Source of the DNA: Cupriavidus taiwanensis
GTDB lineage: Bacteria > Pseudomonadota > Gammaproteobacteria > Burkholderiales > Burkholderiaceae
Assembly: GCF_900249755.1 (NCBI RefSeq)
Contig: NZ_LT976853.1
Location: 284,011 to 348,010 of the forward strand
Direction: 5' to 3'
Length of the DNA: 64,000 nucleotides
Shown: positions 55,490 through 64,000 of the stretch, in pieces
Layout of the letters: every line of letters begins with the position of its first letter
How positions within the stretch are numbered: the stretch's first letter is position 1
Translations under genes and position numbers: made by a program
The notes under the pieces: model-generated
What the model saw: the letters and a program-made list of their open reading frames with translations, nothing else
Told to the model about the DNA's origin: nothing
Databases searched by the model: none

Positions 55490-57076
55490 ATGTCTTCGCC
55501 TGCCTCCGCCGGTTCCGCCGCATCCGCTGTTTCGTCCACGCCAGATCACCCCACCGCCCTGCCCGTCCACGACCATCGCGCCGTGATGCGCGTGATCGGC
55601 GGCATCGTGCTGTGCATCCTGCTGGCCGCGCTCGACCAGACCGTGGTGATCCCGGCGGTGCCGGCGATTGCCAATGACCTGAACGGCTTCGGCCACCTGT
55701 CGTGGATCGTCACGGCGTACCTGATCGTGTCGACGGTGACGACGCCGCTGTACGGCAAGTTGTCCGACAGCTTCGGGCGGCGGCGCCTGCTGATGGTGGC
55801 GATCACGCTGTTTATCGGCGCCTCGGTGGCGTGCGCGCTGGCGCAGACGCTGGGCCAGCTGATCCTGTTCCGCGCGCTGCAAGGCGTGGGCGGTGGCGGG
55901 CTGATGTCGCTGGCGCAGGCGGCGATCGCCGACGTGGTGGCGCCGCGCCAGCGCGGGCGCTACCAGGGCTACCTGGCCACGGTATGGGCGGTGGCGTCGA
56001 TCGCCGGGCCGCTGGTGGGCGGCTGGGTCTCGGACCACATGTCGTGGCGCTGGCTGTTCTGGGTCAACGTGCCGCTGGGCCTGCTGGCGATGTTCATGTG
56101 CTACCGCGGCCTGGCCATGCTGCCTGCGCGCGGCGGGCGCGCGCGCGTTGACTGGCTGGGCGCGCTGCTGCTGGCGGTGGCCATCGTCGCCTTCCTGCTG
56201 GCAATGAGCTGGGGCGGCGACGTCTACGACTGGCTCTCGCCTGAACTGGGCGCCCTGCTGCTGGCCGCGGTGGCGGCGGTGCTGCTGCTGACCTGGCAGG
56301 AGCGCCGCGCGGCGGACCCGATGCTGCCGCCGCGCCTGTTCGCCAACCGTGCCTATGTGCTGGGCGTGGCCGCGTCGGCGCTGGCCGCGCTCGACATCTT
56401 CCTGTGCATCTTTGCGCTGCCGCTGCACTTCCAGCTGGTGCGCGGCGCCGATGCGTCGACCTCCGGCCTGCTGGTGATGCCGTTCCTGCTGGCAACGGTG
56501 GCGGGCAACTTCATCGTGGCGTGGCTGGCGCCGCGCGTGGGCCGCATGCGCGGCATCCTGACCGCCGGCTATATCGCCGGCGCGCTGGGGCTGATCGTGC
56601 TGGCGCTGGTGACGCCGGCGGTGCCGCTGGCAGTGGTGCTGGCGGCGATGTCGCTGGCCGGCGTGGGCCTGGGCATCACCATGGTGGCGACGCTGATGAG
56701 CGTGCAGAACGCGCTGGAGCGCCGCGATACCGGCGCCGGCACCGGCGCGCTGCTGGTGCTGCGCTCGCTCGGCAGCGCATTGGGCGGAGCGCTGGCCGGC
56801 ACGCTGCTGACGCTGGAATTCCGCCACGCGCTGGCCGCGTCGGGCGTGACCCAGGCGCTGGACCTGGGCGCGCTGCGCCATGGCAGCGAGGCCTTCGCGC
56901 AGCTGTCGCCGTCGGTGCGCGCGGTGCTGGCGGGCGGCGTCGAATCCGGCTTCCACCTGATCTTCGCGGCGGGCGCGGCGGCGGCGGTGCTGGCGCTGCT
57001 GATCGTGCGCCGCATGCCGGACGTGGAACTGCGCAGCAGCGTCACCGAACACGCCGCGACGCTGGCGATGGACTGA
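55490..57076 (+). CDS. DHA2-family multidrug efflux MFS transporter
   Basis: A 528-residue, 14-helix major facilitator of the drug:H+ antiporter-2 type. Motif A is GKLSDSFGRRRLL after helix 2, and LDQTVVIPAVPAI (helix 1, D1 motif) and GPLVGGWVSDHMSWRW (motif C region) are present. The N-terminus is a Ser/Ala-rich ~45-residue cytoplasmic tail. ATG 55490 is chosen; an in-frame codon at 55445 adds 15 residues. It is alone in its direction behind the T6SS module, with no outer-membrane or membrane-fusion partner. Confidence 0.9.
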   Translation: MSSPASAGSAASAVSSTPDHPTALPVHDHRAVMRVIGGIVLCILLAALDQTVVIPAVPAIANDLNGFGHLSWIVTAYLIVSTVTTPLYGKLSDSFGRRRLLMVAITLFIGASVACALAQTLGQLILFRALQGVGGGGLMSLAQAAIADVVAPRQRGRYQGYLATVWAVASIAGPLVGGWVSDHMSWRWLFWVNVPLGLLAMFMCYRGLAMLPARGGRARVDWLGALLLAVAIVAFLLAMSWGGDVYDWLSPELGALLLAAVAAVLLLTWQERRAADPMLPPRLFANRAYVLGVAASALAALDIFLCIFALPLHFQLVRGADASTSGLLVMPFLLATVAGNFIVAWLAPRVGRMRGILTAGYIAGALGLIVLALVTPAVPLAVVLAAMSLAGVGLGITMVATLMSVQNALERRDTGAGTGALLVLRSLGSALGGALAGTLLTLEFRHALAASGVTQALDLGALRHGSEAFAQLSPSVRAVLAGGVESGFHLIFAAGAAAAVLALLIVRRMPDVELRSSVTEHAATLAMD

Positions 57077-57165
57077 CGCGTGCGGCCGCATCCGGCCGGC
57101 CGCCATCGGCGTAAACTACGCTACGCGTACCCGATACCGCGAGCCGACCACCGGAGCCCGTCGCC

Positions 57166-57786
57166 ATGAGCCGTCGCCCCCTGCCTTCCCGCCTGTCCGC
57201 CACCCTGGCCGCCGCCGTGACCCTGGCTGCGGCCAGCGCCACGCTGATGCCGGCACCGCTGCACGCGGCCGACAAGCCTGCTGCCCCTGCCGCCGCCGGC
57301 GCCTGCCCGGCCTCGCTCAACTTCACCTTCCCGCGCCTGCAGGACGATGCGCCGCAGAACCTGTGCCAGTACGCCGGCAAGGTGGTGCTGGTGGTCAACA
57401 CCGCCAGCTATTGCGGGTTCACGCCGCAGTACGAAGGGCTGGAGGCGCTGTACGCGAAGTACAACGGGCGCGGGCTGGTGGTGCTGGGCTTCCCGTCCAA
57501 TGACTTCTCGCAGGAGCCGGGCTCGCAGAAAGAGATCGCGGACTTCTGCTACAACACCTACGGCGTCAAGTTCCCGATGCTCGGCAAGTCGCATGTGCGC
57601 GGCAGCGATGCCAACCCGATGTACGCGCTGCTGGCCAGGCAGACCGGCACCGCGCCGAAATGGAATTTCTACAAGTACCTGATCGGCCGCGACGGCAAGG
57701 TGGTGGCCAGCTACGGCAGCCGCACCGCGCCGGACGACAAGGAGCTGGTGGCGAAGATCGAATCGCTGCTCGCGGCGCCACGCTGA
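57166..57786 (+). CDS. Exported glutathione-peroxidase family protein
   Basis: A 206-residue thiol peroxidase of the glutathione peroxidase family, with a Sec signal peptide (to about Ala35) and therefore probably periplasmic. The peroxidatic Cys is in VNTASYCGFTPQYEGL, with the GFPSNDFSQEPGS and KWNFYKYL segments that complete the site; it uses Cys, not selenocysteine. A glutathione S-transferase gene converges from the other side 25 bases away. Confidence 0.9.
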   Translation: MSRRPLPSRLSATLAAAVTLAAASATLMPAPLHAADKPAAPAAAGACPASLNFTFPRLQDDAPQNLCQYAGKVVLVVNTASYCGFTPQYEGLEALYAKYNGRGLVVLGFPSNDFSQEPGSQKEIADFCYNTYGVKFPMLGKSHVRGSDANPMYALLARQTGTAPKWNFYKYLIGRDGKVVASYGSRTAPDDKELVAKIESLLAAPR

Positions 57787-57811
57787 GCAGCGAAGCGCCG
57801 CGCGGCTGCGC

Positions 57812-58438
57812 TCAGTCGCGCACCAGCCCTTCCGCCCGCATTGCCTCCTGCACCGCGGGCCGCGCGGCAACGCGCGACAGGTATTGCTGCAGCGCCGGGT
57901 AGTCATGCAGCGGCAGCTTCAGGATGCGGGCCCAGCCGACGATGGTGAAGCAATACGCATCGGCCACCGTGAAGGTGTCGCCGCCCAGGTACTGGCGGGT
58001 TTGCAGGTGCTGGTCCAGTTCGGCAAAGCGGCGCTGCAGCTTCGCCTTGCACTCGTCCTGCGTGCTTGGCGCCGTTTCCTTGTGCCACAGCCACGGGCTG
58101 AACACCTTGTGCAATTCGGTCGACACCAGCGTGATCCAGCCGGTGGCTTCGAGCCGCTCGCGCGTGCCGATGGCGGGCAGCAGCTTGCGTTCGGGAACGA
58201 GGTCGGCGATGTATTGCAGCAGCGACGCCACCTCGGTATGGCGCGAGCCGTCGTCGAGCTGCAGCAGCGGCACGTAGCCGCGCGGGTTGATGGTGTAGTA
58301 GTCGTCGGTCCCGTGTTCGGGCACGGCGAGCTTGTGGGTGTGCAGGTCGACCCTGGCCAGCGTGACCGGCAGGCCGGCTTCGCGCAGGGCGATATGGACG
58401 GCCATCGAGCAGACGCCGGGAGTGTAGTAGAGCTTCAT
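57812..58438 (-). CDS. Glutathione S-transferase
   Basis: A 208-residue GST of the bacterial beta class. The N-terminal thioredoxin-like half starts MKLYYTPGVCSMAVHIALRE, with Cys10 as in beta-class enzymes, and has GYVPLLQLDDG. The C-terminal helical half contains GGDTFTVADAYCF. ATG 58438 is chosen because it begins the fold; an in-frame ATG at 58543 adds 35 unlike residues. The substrate is unknown. Confidence 0.9.
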   Translation of the reverse strand: MKLYYTPGVCSMAVHIALREAGLPVTLARVDLHTHKLAVPEHGTDDYYTINPRGYVPLLQLDDGSRHTEVASLLQYIADLVPERKLLPAIGTRERLEATGWITLVSTELHKVFSPWLWHKETAPSTQDECKAKLQRRFAELDQHLQTRQYLGGDTFTVADAYCFTIVGWARILKLPLHDYPALQQYLSRVAARPAVQEAMRAEGLVRD

Positions 58439-58573
58439 CGCGATCCTGAGGTGGTTGCCTGGCCGCCACGCCATGCGGCGGCCGTGCAGGCAGTCTAGGA
58501 TCGGGGCTGTCATGCAGCAATGCGCGTCCTTGCGGACGCGCATTGCAGATCTGCACAGGGGGGCGGACCCCGC

Positions 58574-59302
58574 TTACTCGACTTCGCGGAACAGGCGGCC
58601 CCAGCCGCGCAGCTCGCGCGTATCGACGCCGCACAGGCGCAGCGACTTCCACACTACCGTGGAGATGGTGTCGTACAGCGGGATGCCGGTCTCGGCTTCC
58701 AGTGCTTCCGCCAGGTGCGCGGCGCGCAGGTTGGTGCAGAACGTGGTGATGGCCTGCGGCTGGTGCTGCGCCAGCCCGCGCACCATCTCGCGGATGGTGT
58801 CTTCCTCGACCTCGGCGAAGCTGTAGTTCACGTGCAGGTCCAGGTGGCTCTCGGCGACGCAATGGAAGCCGCTGCGCTCATAGTTGGCGATGATGCGCTG
58901 CTGCACGTCGTCCAGGTACGGCGTGGCCAGGCCGAAGTTGCGCGCGCCGGTCTTTTCCAGGATTTCGTTGAGCGCCAGCACCGAGGTGGTGGCCGGGATG
59001 CCGGTGGCTTCGGTGATCTGCTTGCACAGCGCTTCGTCCTTGTCGAAGCCGAGCCAGCCCGAAGAGGTGCCGTTCCACGCGATGACATCGACGCGTGCAT
59101 CGGCCAGCAGGCTGGCGGCGGCGAGGATCTTGTCCAGGTTGAACTGCCCCAGCGCCTGGTCGCGCAGCGAGATCTCGGTGACGGTGAAGCGCGAGAAATG
59201 CGCGCTGACGTTGGGCAGGCCGGCGACCATCGCGCTGGTGATGGGCTCGAGCGCGGTGTTGGAAGACGGCGTCAGCATGCCGAGTCGGATTTGCTTGGTC
59301 AT
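58574..59302 (-). CDS. Asp/Glu racemase-superfamily enzyme (arylmalonate decarboxylase/maleate isomerase-like)
   Basis: A 242-residue two-lobed protein of the Asp/Glu racemase superfamily. It begins LGMLTPSSNTALEPIT. The first catalytic position, usually Cys in maleate isomerase, is in AWNGTSSGWLG (no Cys), while the second keeps Cys in TTFCTNLRAA (Cys187). A single Cys in the second lobe resembles arylmalonate decarboxylase. It follows the MFS transporter on the same strand after ~98 bases, so its substrate may be a dicarboxylate brought in by that carrier. Confidence 0.82.
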   Translation of the reverse strand: MTKQIRLGMLTPSSNTALEPITSAMVAGLPNVSAHFSRFTVTEISLRDQALGQFNLDKILAAASLLADARVDVIAWNGTSSGWLGFDKDEALCKQITEATGIPATTSVLALNEILEKTGARNFGLATPYLDDVQQRIIANYERSGFHCVAESHLDLHVNYSFAEVEEDTIREMVRGLAQHQPQAITTFCTNLRAAHLAEALEAETGIPLYDTISTVVWKSLRLCGVDTRELRGWGRLFREVE

Positions 59303-59329
59303 TATGCTTGGGTCTCAGGAGTGAGTGCG

Positions 59330-59352
59330 GGCGCCGGGACGTTGCCGGCGCC
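59330..59352. repeat. Stem-loop between the MFS and racemase-family genes
   Basis: Perfect arms GGCGCCGG and CCGGCGCC enclose 7 bases. There is no T-run on the minus strand, where the genes lie, so it may slow or protect the message between the two genes rather than end it. Confidence 0.45.
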
Positions 59353-59400
59353 TTGCGCGGGTTTCTTTTTGCTTGCGGAACTCGGTGATCCGACGGGTCT

Positions 59401-60699
59401 TCAGACGGGAATCTTAGTCTCGTAGTCGATCGCGGTGGAAGCCAGCAGCAGGCCGACGCCGGCCGCGGCGAAGAACATCAGCGCCAGGAAGTACGAGCCG
59501 GTGAACTGCACGATCATGCCGACGATGATCGGCACCGAGATGCCGCCGATATTGCCGCCCAGGTTCATCACGCCACCCAGGAAGCCGACCTTGTTCCGCG
59601 TGCCCAGCATCGACGGCACGCACCAGAACAGGCCGCACCAGCGCAGGAAGAACAGCGTGGACGACAGCAGCACGACCACCACCACCGGGTCGGTGACATA
59701 GGCCACCGAGAAGATCGACGCCGTCGCCACCACCGCGGCGATGCCGAACAGCGTGCGCATCACCACATTGGGCCGCCCGCCGGCTTCCTTCCATTTGTCG
59801 GCGATCCAGCCGCCGATCAGCTCGCCGACAAAGCCGCTGAAGAAGATGATGAAGCTGGCGCCGCCCATCTGCTTGATGTCGAAGCCGTGCACCTTGTTCA
59901 GGTAGTTGGGCATCCAGGTCAGCAGGCCGTAGAACACGGTGTTGAAGCACATCCAGCCGATCGCCATGCACCACACCGAGCGGTACTTGAAGAAGTCGAG
60001 CGAGCGGCCCGACAGGTTGGCCGGCTCGGCGCGGTGTTCGCTGGCCAGCGCTTCCTCGATGTAGCGGGCTTCCAGTTCGTTGACGCCGCGGTGCTCGCGC
60101 GGGGAATTGCGCACGTAGTACCAGGCCAGCACGCCGGCCAGCACCGTGCCCACGCCGGCGACGATAAAGGCCAGGCGCCACGAGCCCAGCGAGGCGATCA
60201 GCCACGTGATGATGATCGCGCCCAGGGCCGCGCCCAGCGGCGCGCCGCCGTCGAGCAGCGTGGCGCCGCGGCCGCGCTCGTTCTGCGTCATCCAGATCGC
60301 ATTGAGCTTGCCGCCGGCCGGATAGATGGGGGCCTCGGCCGCGCCCAGCCCGAGGCGTGTCAGCAGCAGCGAGGTGGCGTTGGTGGTGAATGCCGCCACG
60401 GCCTGGGCGATGCCCCAGAACACGGTGGCGCAGGCAATGACGATGCGCGGCTTGTACTTGTCGGCCAGCATGCCGCCCGGCACCTGCATCAGCGCGTAGG
60501 TCCAGAAGAAGGAGCTGAGGATCAGGCCCTGCATGGCAGGGCTGAGGTCGAACTCCTTGGCGATCAGCGGCATCGCCACTGACAGCGAGGCGCGATCGAT
60601 GTAGTTGATCGCGATGAGAAACAACATCATCAGGAAAATCTTCCAGCGCACCGAGGTCCTGGCCTCGGTGACCACGGTTGCCCGCGTTGTCGTCTGCAT
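59401..60699 (-). CDS. MFS transporter, anion:cation symporter (ACS) type
   Basis: A 432-residue, 12-helix importer of the ACS family, which takes up organic anions such as dicarboxylates and aromatic acids. INYIDRASLSVAMP in helix 1 and the loop LADKYKPRIVI (motif A) are typical, as is the stretch LGLGAAEAPIYPAGGKLNAI. It diverges from the GntR regulator, its likely controller, and precedes the racemase-family gene. Confidence 0.9.
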   Translation of the reverse strand: MQTTTRATVVTEARTSVRWKIFLMMLFLIAINYIDRASLSVAMPLIAKEFDLSPAMQGLILSSFFWTYALMQVPGGMLADKYKPRIVIACATVFWGIAQAVAAFTTNATSLLLTRLGLGAAEAPIYPAGGKLNAIWMTQNERGRGATLLDGGAPLGAALGAIIITWLIASLGSWRLAFIVAGVGTVLAGVLAWYYVRNSPREHRGVNELEARYIEEALASEHRAEPANLSGRSLDFFKYRSVWCMAIGWMCFNTVFYGLLTWMPNYLNKVHGFDIKQMGGASFIIFFSGFVGELIGGWIADKWKEAGGRPNVVMRTLFGIAAVVATASIFSVAYVTDPVVVVVLLSSTLFFLRWCGLFWCVPSMLGTRNKVGFLGGVMNLGGNIGGISVPIIVGMIVQFTGSYFLALMFFAAAGVGLLLASTAIDYETKIPV

Positions 60700-60775
60700 G
60701 ACGGCGTCTCCTTTTTCGTCCTTTGGGTGAGGCAGTTCTAATGGGTGTCGCGCAACAGGCCGGAGTATAGGATAC

Positions 60776-60791
60776 GTAATCTGTAATTACA
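60776..60791. promoter_or_regulatory. Candidate GntR operator
   Basis: A perfect palindrome TGTAATTACA (60782-60791) lies within GTAAT-N5-ATTAC, in the gap between the divergent MFS and gntR genes. Position and symmetry fit a FadR-type operator; binding is not shown. Confidence 0.5.
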
Positions 60792-60886
60792 ACGCGTGTA
60801 AGTCTTTGATTTTATGATGTTGCGGATGCACAATTTCGGGGTGTGGTAGCCTTGCTGTGGTGCATTTCCCCATTTTGGTGACGTCT

Positions 60887-61606
60887 GTGACACAAACGCT
60901 TTCCCCTTCCGCGCGCCTGCGCACGCTTGGCATGTCGGCCGAAATCGCCGCGCGGCTGCGCACCATGATCGAAGAGGGCGAACTGCCGCCCGGCGCGCGC
61001 ATCGACGAACGGGCCTTCTGCGAGACCTTCGATGTCTCCAAGACGCCGCTGCGCGAGGCGCTGAAGGTGCTGGTGTCCGAGGGGCTGGTGCTGCACCGGC
61101 AGTACATCGGCTACCGGGTCGCGCCGCTGGACCTGGAAGAGCTGCGCGCCACCTTCGAGACCCTGCACGGGCTGGAGGCGCTGGCGGGCGAACTGGCGGC
61201 GCAGCGGCTGGGCGCGGCGGCCATGGCCAAGCTGGAGCGGCGCCACCAGGCCATGATCGACGCCCATGCCGCCGGCCGGCGCACCGACTATTTCCGCATC
61301 AACCAGGAGATTCACCAGCTCATCATCGATGGCGCGGCCAACCCGGTGCTGGCCGGCATCTATGCCGCACTGATGAGCAAGGTGCACCGCGCGCGCGGTG
61401 CCGCCAACGCCGATACCCTGCGCTGGCAGGAGTCGCACGAGGAACACGAGGCCATCATGGCCGCGCTGCGCGAGCCCGGCCGGCCGCGGCTGGCGCAGGT
61501 GCTGCGCAGCCATTCCGAGAACACCGCGCGCGAAGTGCTGAGCGTGGTGGCGCAAACGCTGGCCGAAGGCACGGCGCGCACCGGCGCGCTCAAGCAATCG
61601 GCCTGA
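60887..61606 (+). CDS. GntR-family regulator, FCD type
   Basis: A regulator of ~239 residues. The winged helix contains LPPGARIDERAFCETFDVSK and TPLREALKVL. The FCD effector domain has the metal and ligand residues in YFRINQEIHQLI and EEHEAIMAAL. FCD regulators sense small organic acids. The start is uncertain: GTG codons lie in frame at 60857, 60878 and 60887. It precedes the FAH-family gene by 34 bases and diverges from the MFS gene, so it probably controls both sides. Confidence 0.87.
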   Translation: MTQTLSPSARLRTLGMSAEIAARLRTMIEEGELPPGARIDERAFCETFDVSKTPLREALKVLVSEGLVLHRQYIGYRVAPLDLEELRATFETLHGLEALAGELAAQRLGAAAMAKLERRHQAMIDAHAAGRRTDYFRINQEIHQLIIDGAANPVLAGIYAALMSKVHRARGAANADTLRWQESHEEHEAIMAALREPGRPRLAQVLRSHSENTAREVLSVVAQTLAEGTARTGALKQSA

Positions 61607-61640
61607 ACCCCTTGCAGGCATTCACTACACAACGACGACG

Positions 61641-62489
61641 ATGAAACTGGTTCGAGTAGGCAACCCCGGCGCCGAGCGCCCCGGCATGATCGATGCGGAA
61701 GGCCGCGTGCGCGACCTGTCTGCCGTGATCCACGATGTCGACGCGGCGCAGCTGGCGCCGGCCGCGCTGCAAGCGCTGGCGCAGGTCGACCCGCGCACGC
61801 TGCCTGTCATCGAAGGCGCGCGTTTTGGCGTGCCCTGGACCGGTATCGGCAAGATCGTCGCGATCGGCCTGAACTATGCCGACCACGCCGCCGAGGCCGG
61901 CATGCCGCTGCCGGCCGAGCCGATCGTGTTCCTGAAGGCCAACAGCTCGCTCAATGGCCCCAACGATGCGGTGATGCTGCCGTTCGGCTCGAACAAGACC
62001 GACTGGGAAGTGGAGCTCGGCGTGGTCATCGGCACCACCGCGCGCAACGTCTCGCGCGAGCAGGCGCTGGAGCACGTGGCCGGCTACTGCGTGGTCAACG
62101 ATGTCTCTGAGCGCGAATTCCAGATCGAGCGCGGCGGCACCTGGGACAAGGGCAAGGGCTGCGACACCTTCTGCCCGGCCGGGCCGTGGCTGGTGACGCG
62201 CGACGAAGTGCCGGATGCGCAGGCGCTGGGGCTGTGGCTGGAGGTCAACGGCGAGCGCGTGCAGCAGGGCAGCACCGCCACCATGGTGTTCGACGTGGCC
62301 ACGCTGGTCAGCTATGTCAGCCGCTTCATGACGCTGCTGCCGGGCGACCTGATCGCAACCGGCACGCCGCCGGGCGTGGGCATGGGCTGCAAGCCGCCGC
62401 GCTTCCTGAAGGCCGGCGACACCATGCGCCTGGGCGTGAAAGGACTGGGCGAGCAGATGCAGCGCGTGGTGGCGTACGGCGAGCGCTGA
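61641..62489 (+). CDS. Fumarylacetoacetate hydrolase (FAH) family protein
   Basis: A 282-residue enzyme of the FAH superfamily, which cleaves C-C bonds, hydrates or decarboxylates 2-oxo acids with Mg2+. The metal site is visible: the DWEVELGVVIG segment, NDVSEREFQ and GKGCDTFCPAGPWL, plus LPGDLIATGTPPGVGMG near the end. The exact reaction is unknown. It lies in one line with gntR and the amidohydrolase. Confidence 0.9.
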   Translation: MKLVRVGNPGAERPGMIDAEGRVRDLSAVIHDVDAAQLAPAALQALAQVDPRTLPVIEGARFGVPWTGIGKIVAIGLNYADHAAEAGMPLPAEPIVFLKANSSLNGPNDAVMLPFGSNKTDWEVELGVVIGTTARNVSREQALEHVAGYCVVNDVSEREFQIERGGTWDKGKGCDTFCPAGPWLVTRDEVPDAQALGLWLEVNGERVQQGSTATMVFDVATLVSYVSRFMTLLPGDLIATGTPPGVGMGCKPPRFLKAGDTMRLGVKGLGEQMQRVVAYGER

Positions 62490-62519
62490 TTAAGACCGCC
62501 AGAAGGGTTCCCCATCGAT

Positions 62520-62558
62520 ACGCTTTCATACAAAGCGTTGGGTTTCCACACAAAGCGT
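62520..62558. promoter_or_regulatory. ACGCTTT/AAAGCGT repeats before the amidohydrolase gene
   Basis: An inverted repeat ACGCTTT-N5-AAAGCGT (62520-62538) is followed 12 bases later by a third half-site CAAAGCGT (62551-62558). It lies about 136 bases before the amidohydrolase start, so it is a candidate regulator site. Confidence 0.45.
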
Positions 62559-62693
62559 ACGATTAGGGCAACAGTTCTGGCGCAGAAAGCAGCCGGATTA
62601 CATGGTTTTACAGGAAATACCGGGCCTGGCGTGTCGTTCGGGTTTTCTGCGTGAAATACTGGTTATACAGGTTTCGCCAGAGAGCAAAACACC

Positions 62694-63938
62694 ATGTCAG
62701 AGCACGCCCCCGAAATCGAGTCTTATCTCGGCACCACGCTCCAGTCCCCCGCGTCATCGCTGAAGCACCGATACTGCGCGCTGGCCGATACGCTGGACAG
62801 CCGCGCCGAACTCGAAGCCATCCGGCGCAATATCCACCAGCATCCTGAACTGGCCTTCGACGAGGTCCGCACTTCGGGCCTGGTCGCCACCCTGCTGGAA
62901 ACGTGGGGCTACGCGGTCACGCGCGGCGTGGGCGGGACCGGCGTGGTGGGCACGCTGCGCAACGGCGAGAGCGGGCACAGCGTGGGCATCCGCGCCGACA
63001 TGGATGCGTTGCCGATCCACGAGCGCACCGCGCTGCCGTACGCCAGCGTCAATGCCGGCCGCATGCACGCCTGCGGCCACGACGGCCACACCGCGATCCT
63101 GCTCGGCGCGGCCCGGCAGCTGGCGCGCACGCGCCATTTCAACGGCACCGTGCACCTGATCTTCCAGCCGGCCGAAGAGATCGGCGCCGGCGGCGGCGCC
63201 GAGCGCATGCTGGCCGACGGCCTGTTCGAGCGCTTTCCGTGCGATGCGATCTTCGGGCTGCATAACCATCCGGGCGTGGAGCAGGGCACTTTCCTGTTCC
63301 GCCCGGGCCCGTTCATGGCGGCGTGCGACACCGTCACCATCACCATCCGCGGCAAGGGCGGCCACGCCGCGCGCCCGCACCAGTCCGTCGACCCGATCCT
63401 GGTGGCGGGCAGCCTGGTGATGGCGCTGCAGTCGGTGGTGTCGCGCTATGTCGACCCGAACGAAACCGCGGTGGTGACGATCGGCACGCTGCATGCCGGC
63501 CACGCCCCCAACGTGATTCCGGACCACGCGCGCATGGAGCTCAGCGTGCGCTCGTTCAGCCCCGACGTGCGCGCCTCGCTGGAGCAGCGCATCCGCCAGC
63601 TCGCCACCTCGCACGCCGAAGGCTACGGCGCGGTGGCCGAGATCGATTACGTGCGCGGCTACCCGGTGCTCGTCAACAGCGAGCGCGAGACCGAGTTCGC
63701 GCGCCAGGTGGCCGAGGAACTGGTCGGCGGCGGCAAGGTGGTGGACAACGCCGCGCGCATCGCCGGCAGCGAGGACTTTGCCTACTTCCTGCAGCAGCGC
63801 CCGGGCTGCTTCGTGCGGCTGGGCAACGGCGCCAACCAGCCGCTGCTGCACAACGCCGGCTATGACTTCAACGACGACAACCTGACCGTCGGCGCGGCCT
63901 ACTGGACGCGGCTGGTCGAGCGCTACCTGGGCAACTGA
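62694..63938 (+). CDS. M20D-family amidohydrolase (hippurate hydrolase-like)
   Basis: A 414-residue zinc amidohydrolase that cleaves N-acyl amino acids or similar amides. Metal residues are in RMHACGHDGH (Cys/His) and QPAEEIGAGGG, with FGLHNHPG and a late GSEDFAYF. The dimerisation domain starts near DTVTITIRGKGGHAA. The N-terminus has a ~35-residue extension before the domain. The substrate is unknown; the gene belongs to the local catabolic cluster. Confidence 0.9.
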   Translation: MSEHAPEIESYLGTTLQSPASSLKHRYCALADTLDSRAELEAIRRNIHQHPELAFDEVRTSGLVATLLETWGYAVTRGVGGTGVVGTLRNGESGHSVGIRADMDALPIHERTALPYASVNAGRMHACGHDGHTAILLGAARQLARTRHFNGTVHLIFQPAEEIGAGGGAERMLADGLFERFPCDAIFGLHNHPGVEQGTFLFRPGPFMAACDTVTITIRGKGGHAARPHQSVDPILVAGSLVMALQSVVSRYVDPNETAVVTIGTLHAGHAPNVIPDHARMELSVRSFSPDVRASLEQRIRQLATSHAEGYGAVAEIDYVRGYPVLVNSERETEFARQVAEELVGGGKVVDNAARIAGSEDFAYFLQQRPGCFVRLGNGANQPLLHNAGYDFNDDNLTVGAAYWTRLVERYLGN

Positions 63939-63961
63939 GCGCGGCTTCCGCGCGCCGGCGC

Positions 63962-64000
63962 TTAACGGAAGAACGCGCTCGGCGGCACGCCGAACTGCCG
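63962..64000 (-). CDS. 3' end of an AraC-type regulator (partial)
   Basis: The minus strand from the window edge reads R-Q-F-G-V-P-P-S-A-F-F-R and TAA (63962-63964). F-x-R-x-FG-x-x-P-x-x-x-R is the usual last motif of AraC/XylS regulators. Only 12 codons are visible. Confidence 0.5.
   Translation of the reverse strand, partial: RQFGVPPSAFFR

Noticed and set aside
54908..57106. Minus-strand open frame of about 732 codons rich in Arg, His and Gln
   Set aside because: Antisense shadow of the DHA2 transporter and Tli4 genes; low-complexity composition and no family.
59330..59352. Stem-loop as a terminator of the MFS gene
   Set aside because: There is no T-run on the minus strand after the stem; a T-rich stretch exists only on the plus strand, which carries no gene here.

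Overview
This window looks like a chromosome of a high-GC beta-proteobacterium of the Burkholderiaceae, most probably Cupriavidus or a close relative. The inference rests on strong C/G third-position bias in the core genes, the gyrB sequence, a DUF4382 lipoprotein, a bacterial homospermidine synthase and two VgrG cargo modules. The species cannot be fixed from sequence alone.

Layout. (1) 1-2176: the 3' part of gyrB and its terminator. (2) 2202-20540: a defence island on the + strand. It holds a DUF91/NucS-like nuclease, a type I restriction-modification operon (hsdM, hsdS, an FRG-domain gene, hsdR), an Mrr-type endonuclease with a PUA/EVE-like N-terminus, and a complete type I Wadjet operon (jetABCD). 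(3) 20541-23842: decayed border material. It contains a frameshifted ParD/ParE-like toxin-antitoxin pair, a ydcF-like gene, a SWIM zinc-finger protein and a short fragment of a second ydcF-like gene. (4) 23859-31334, minus strand: a type VI secretion (T6SS) cargo locus in the order vgrG, DUF4123 adaptor, tandem decayed DUF3304 immunity/effector units, intact DUF3304 lipoprotein, Tle1-type phospholipase. (5) 31592-34193: a tightly overlapping operon of small exported proteins, lipoproteins and a possible toxin fragment. (6) 34278-38034, minus strand: a polyamine-linked operon (homospermidine synthase, glutathionylspermidine-synthetase-like ligase, DUF1190, DUF350). (7) 38330-49071: housekeeping and regulatory genes (MazG-like, DUF2938, methyltransferase with divergent MerR, chemoreceptor, DUF4382 lipoprotein, DUF72, DbpA-type helicase, DUF2855 with divergent TetR, CBS protein). 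(8) 49401-55324: a second, compact T6SS module (vgrG, Tle4-like lipase, Tli4 immunity, PAAR). (9) 55490-64000: a DHA2 exporter, glutathione peroxidase, glutathione S-transferase, and a catabolic cluster around a GntR regulator (Asp/Glu racemase-family enzyme, MFS importer, FAH-family hydrolase, M20 amidohydrolase), ending in the 3' tip of an AraC-type regulator.

The most interesting observation is in the restriction operon. The FRG-domain protein encoded between hsdS and hsdR ends in a roughly 65-residue segment that resembles the C-terminal end of HsdR itself (15 of 43 positions identical in an ungapped hand alignment). FRG genes beside restriction systems are known, but this shared tail suggests that the FRG protein docks on the HsdM/HsdS core in the place used by HsdR, or competes for it. 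That would make it a fourth subunit or a sensor of the complex rather than a passenger.
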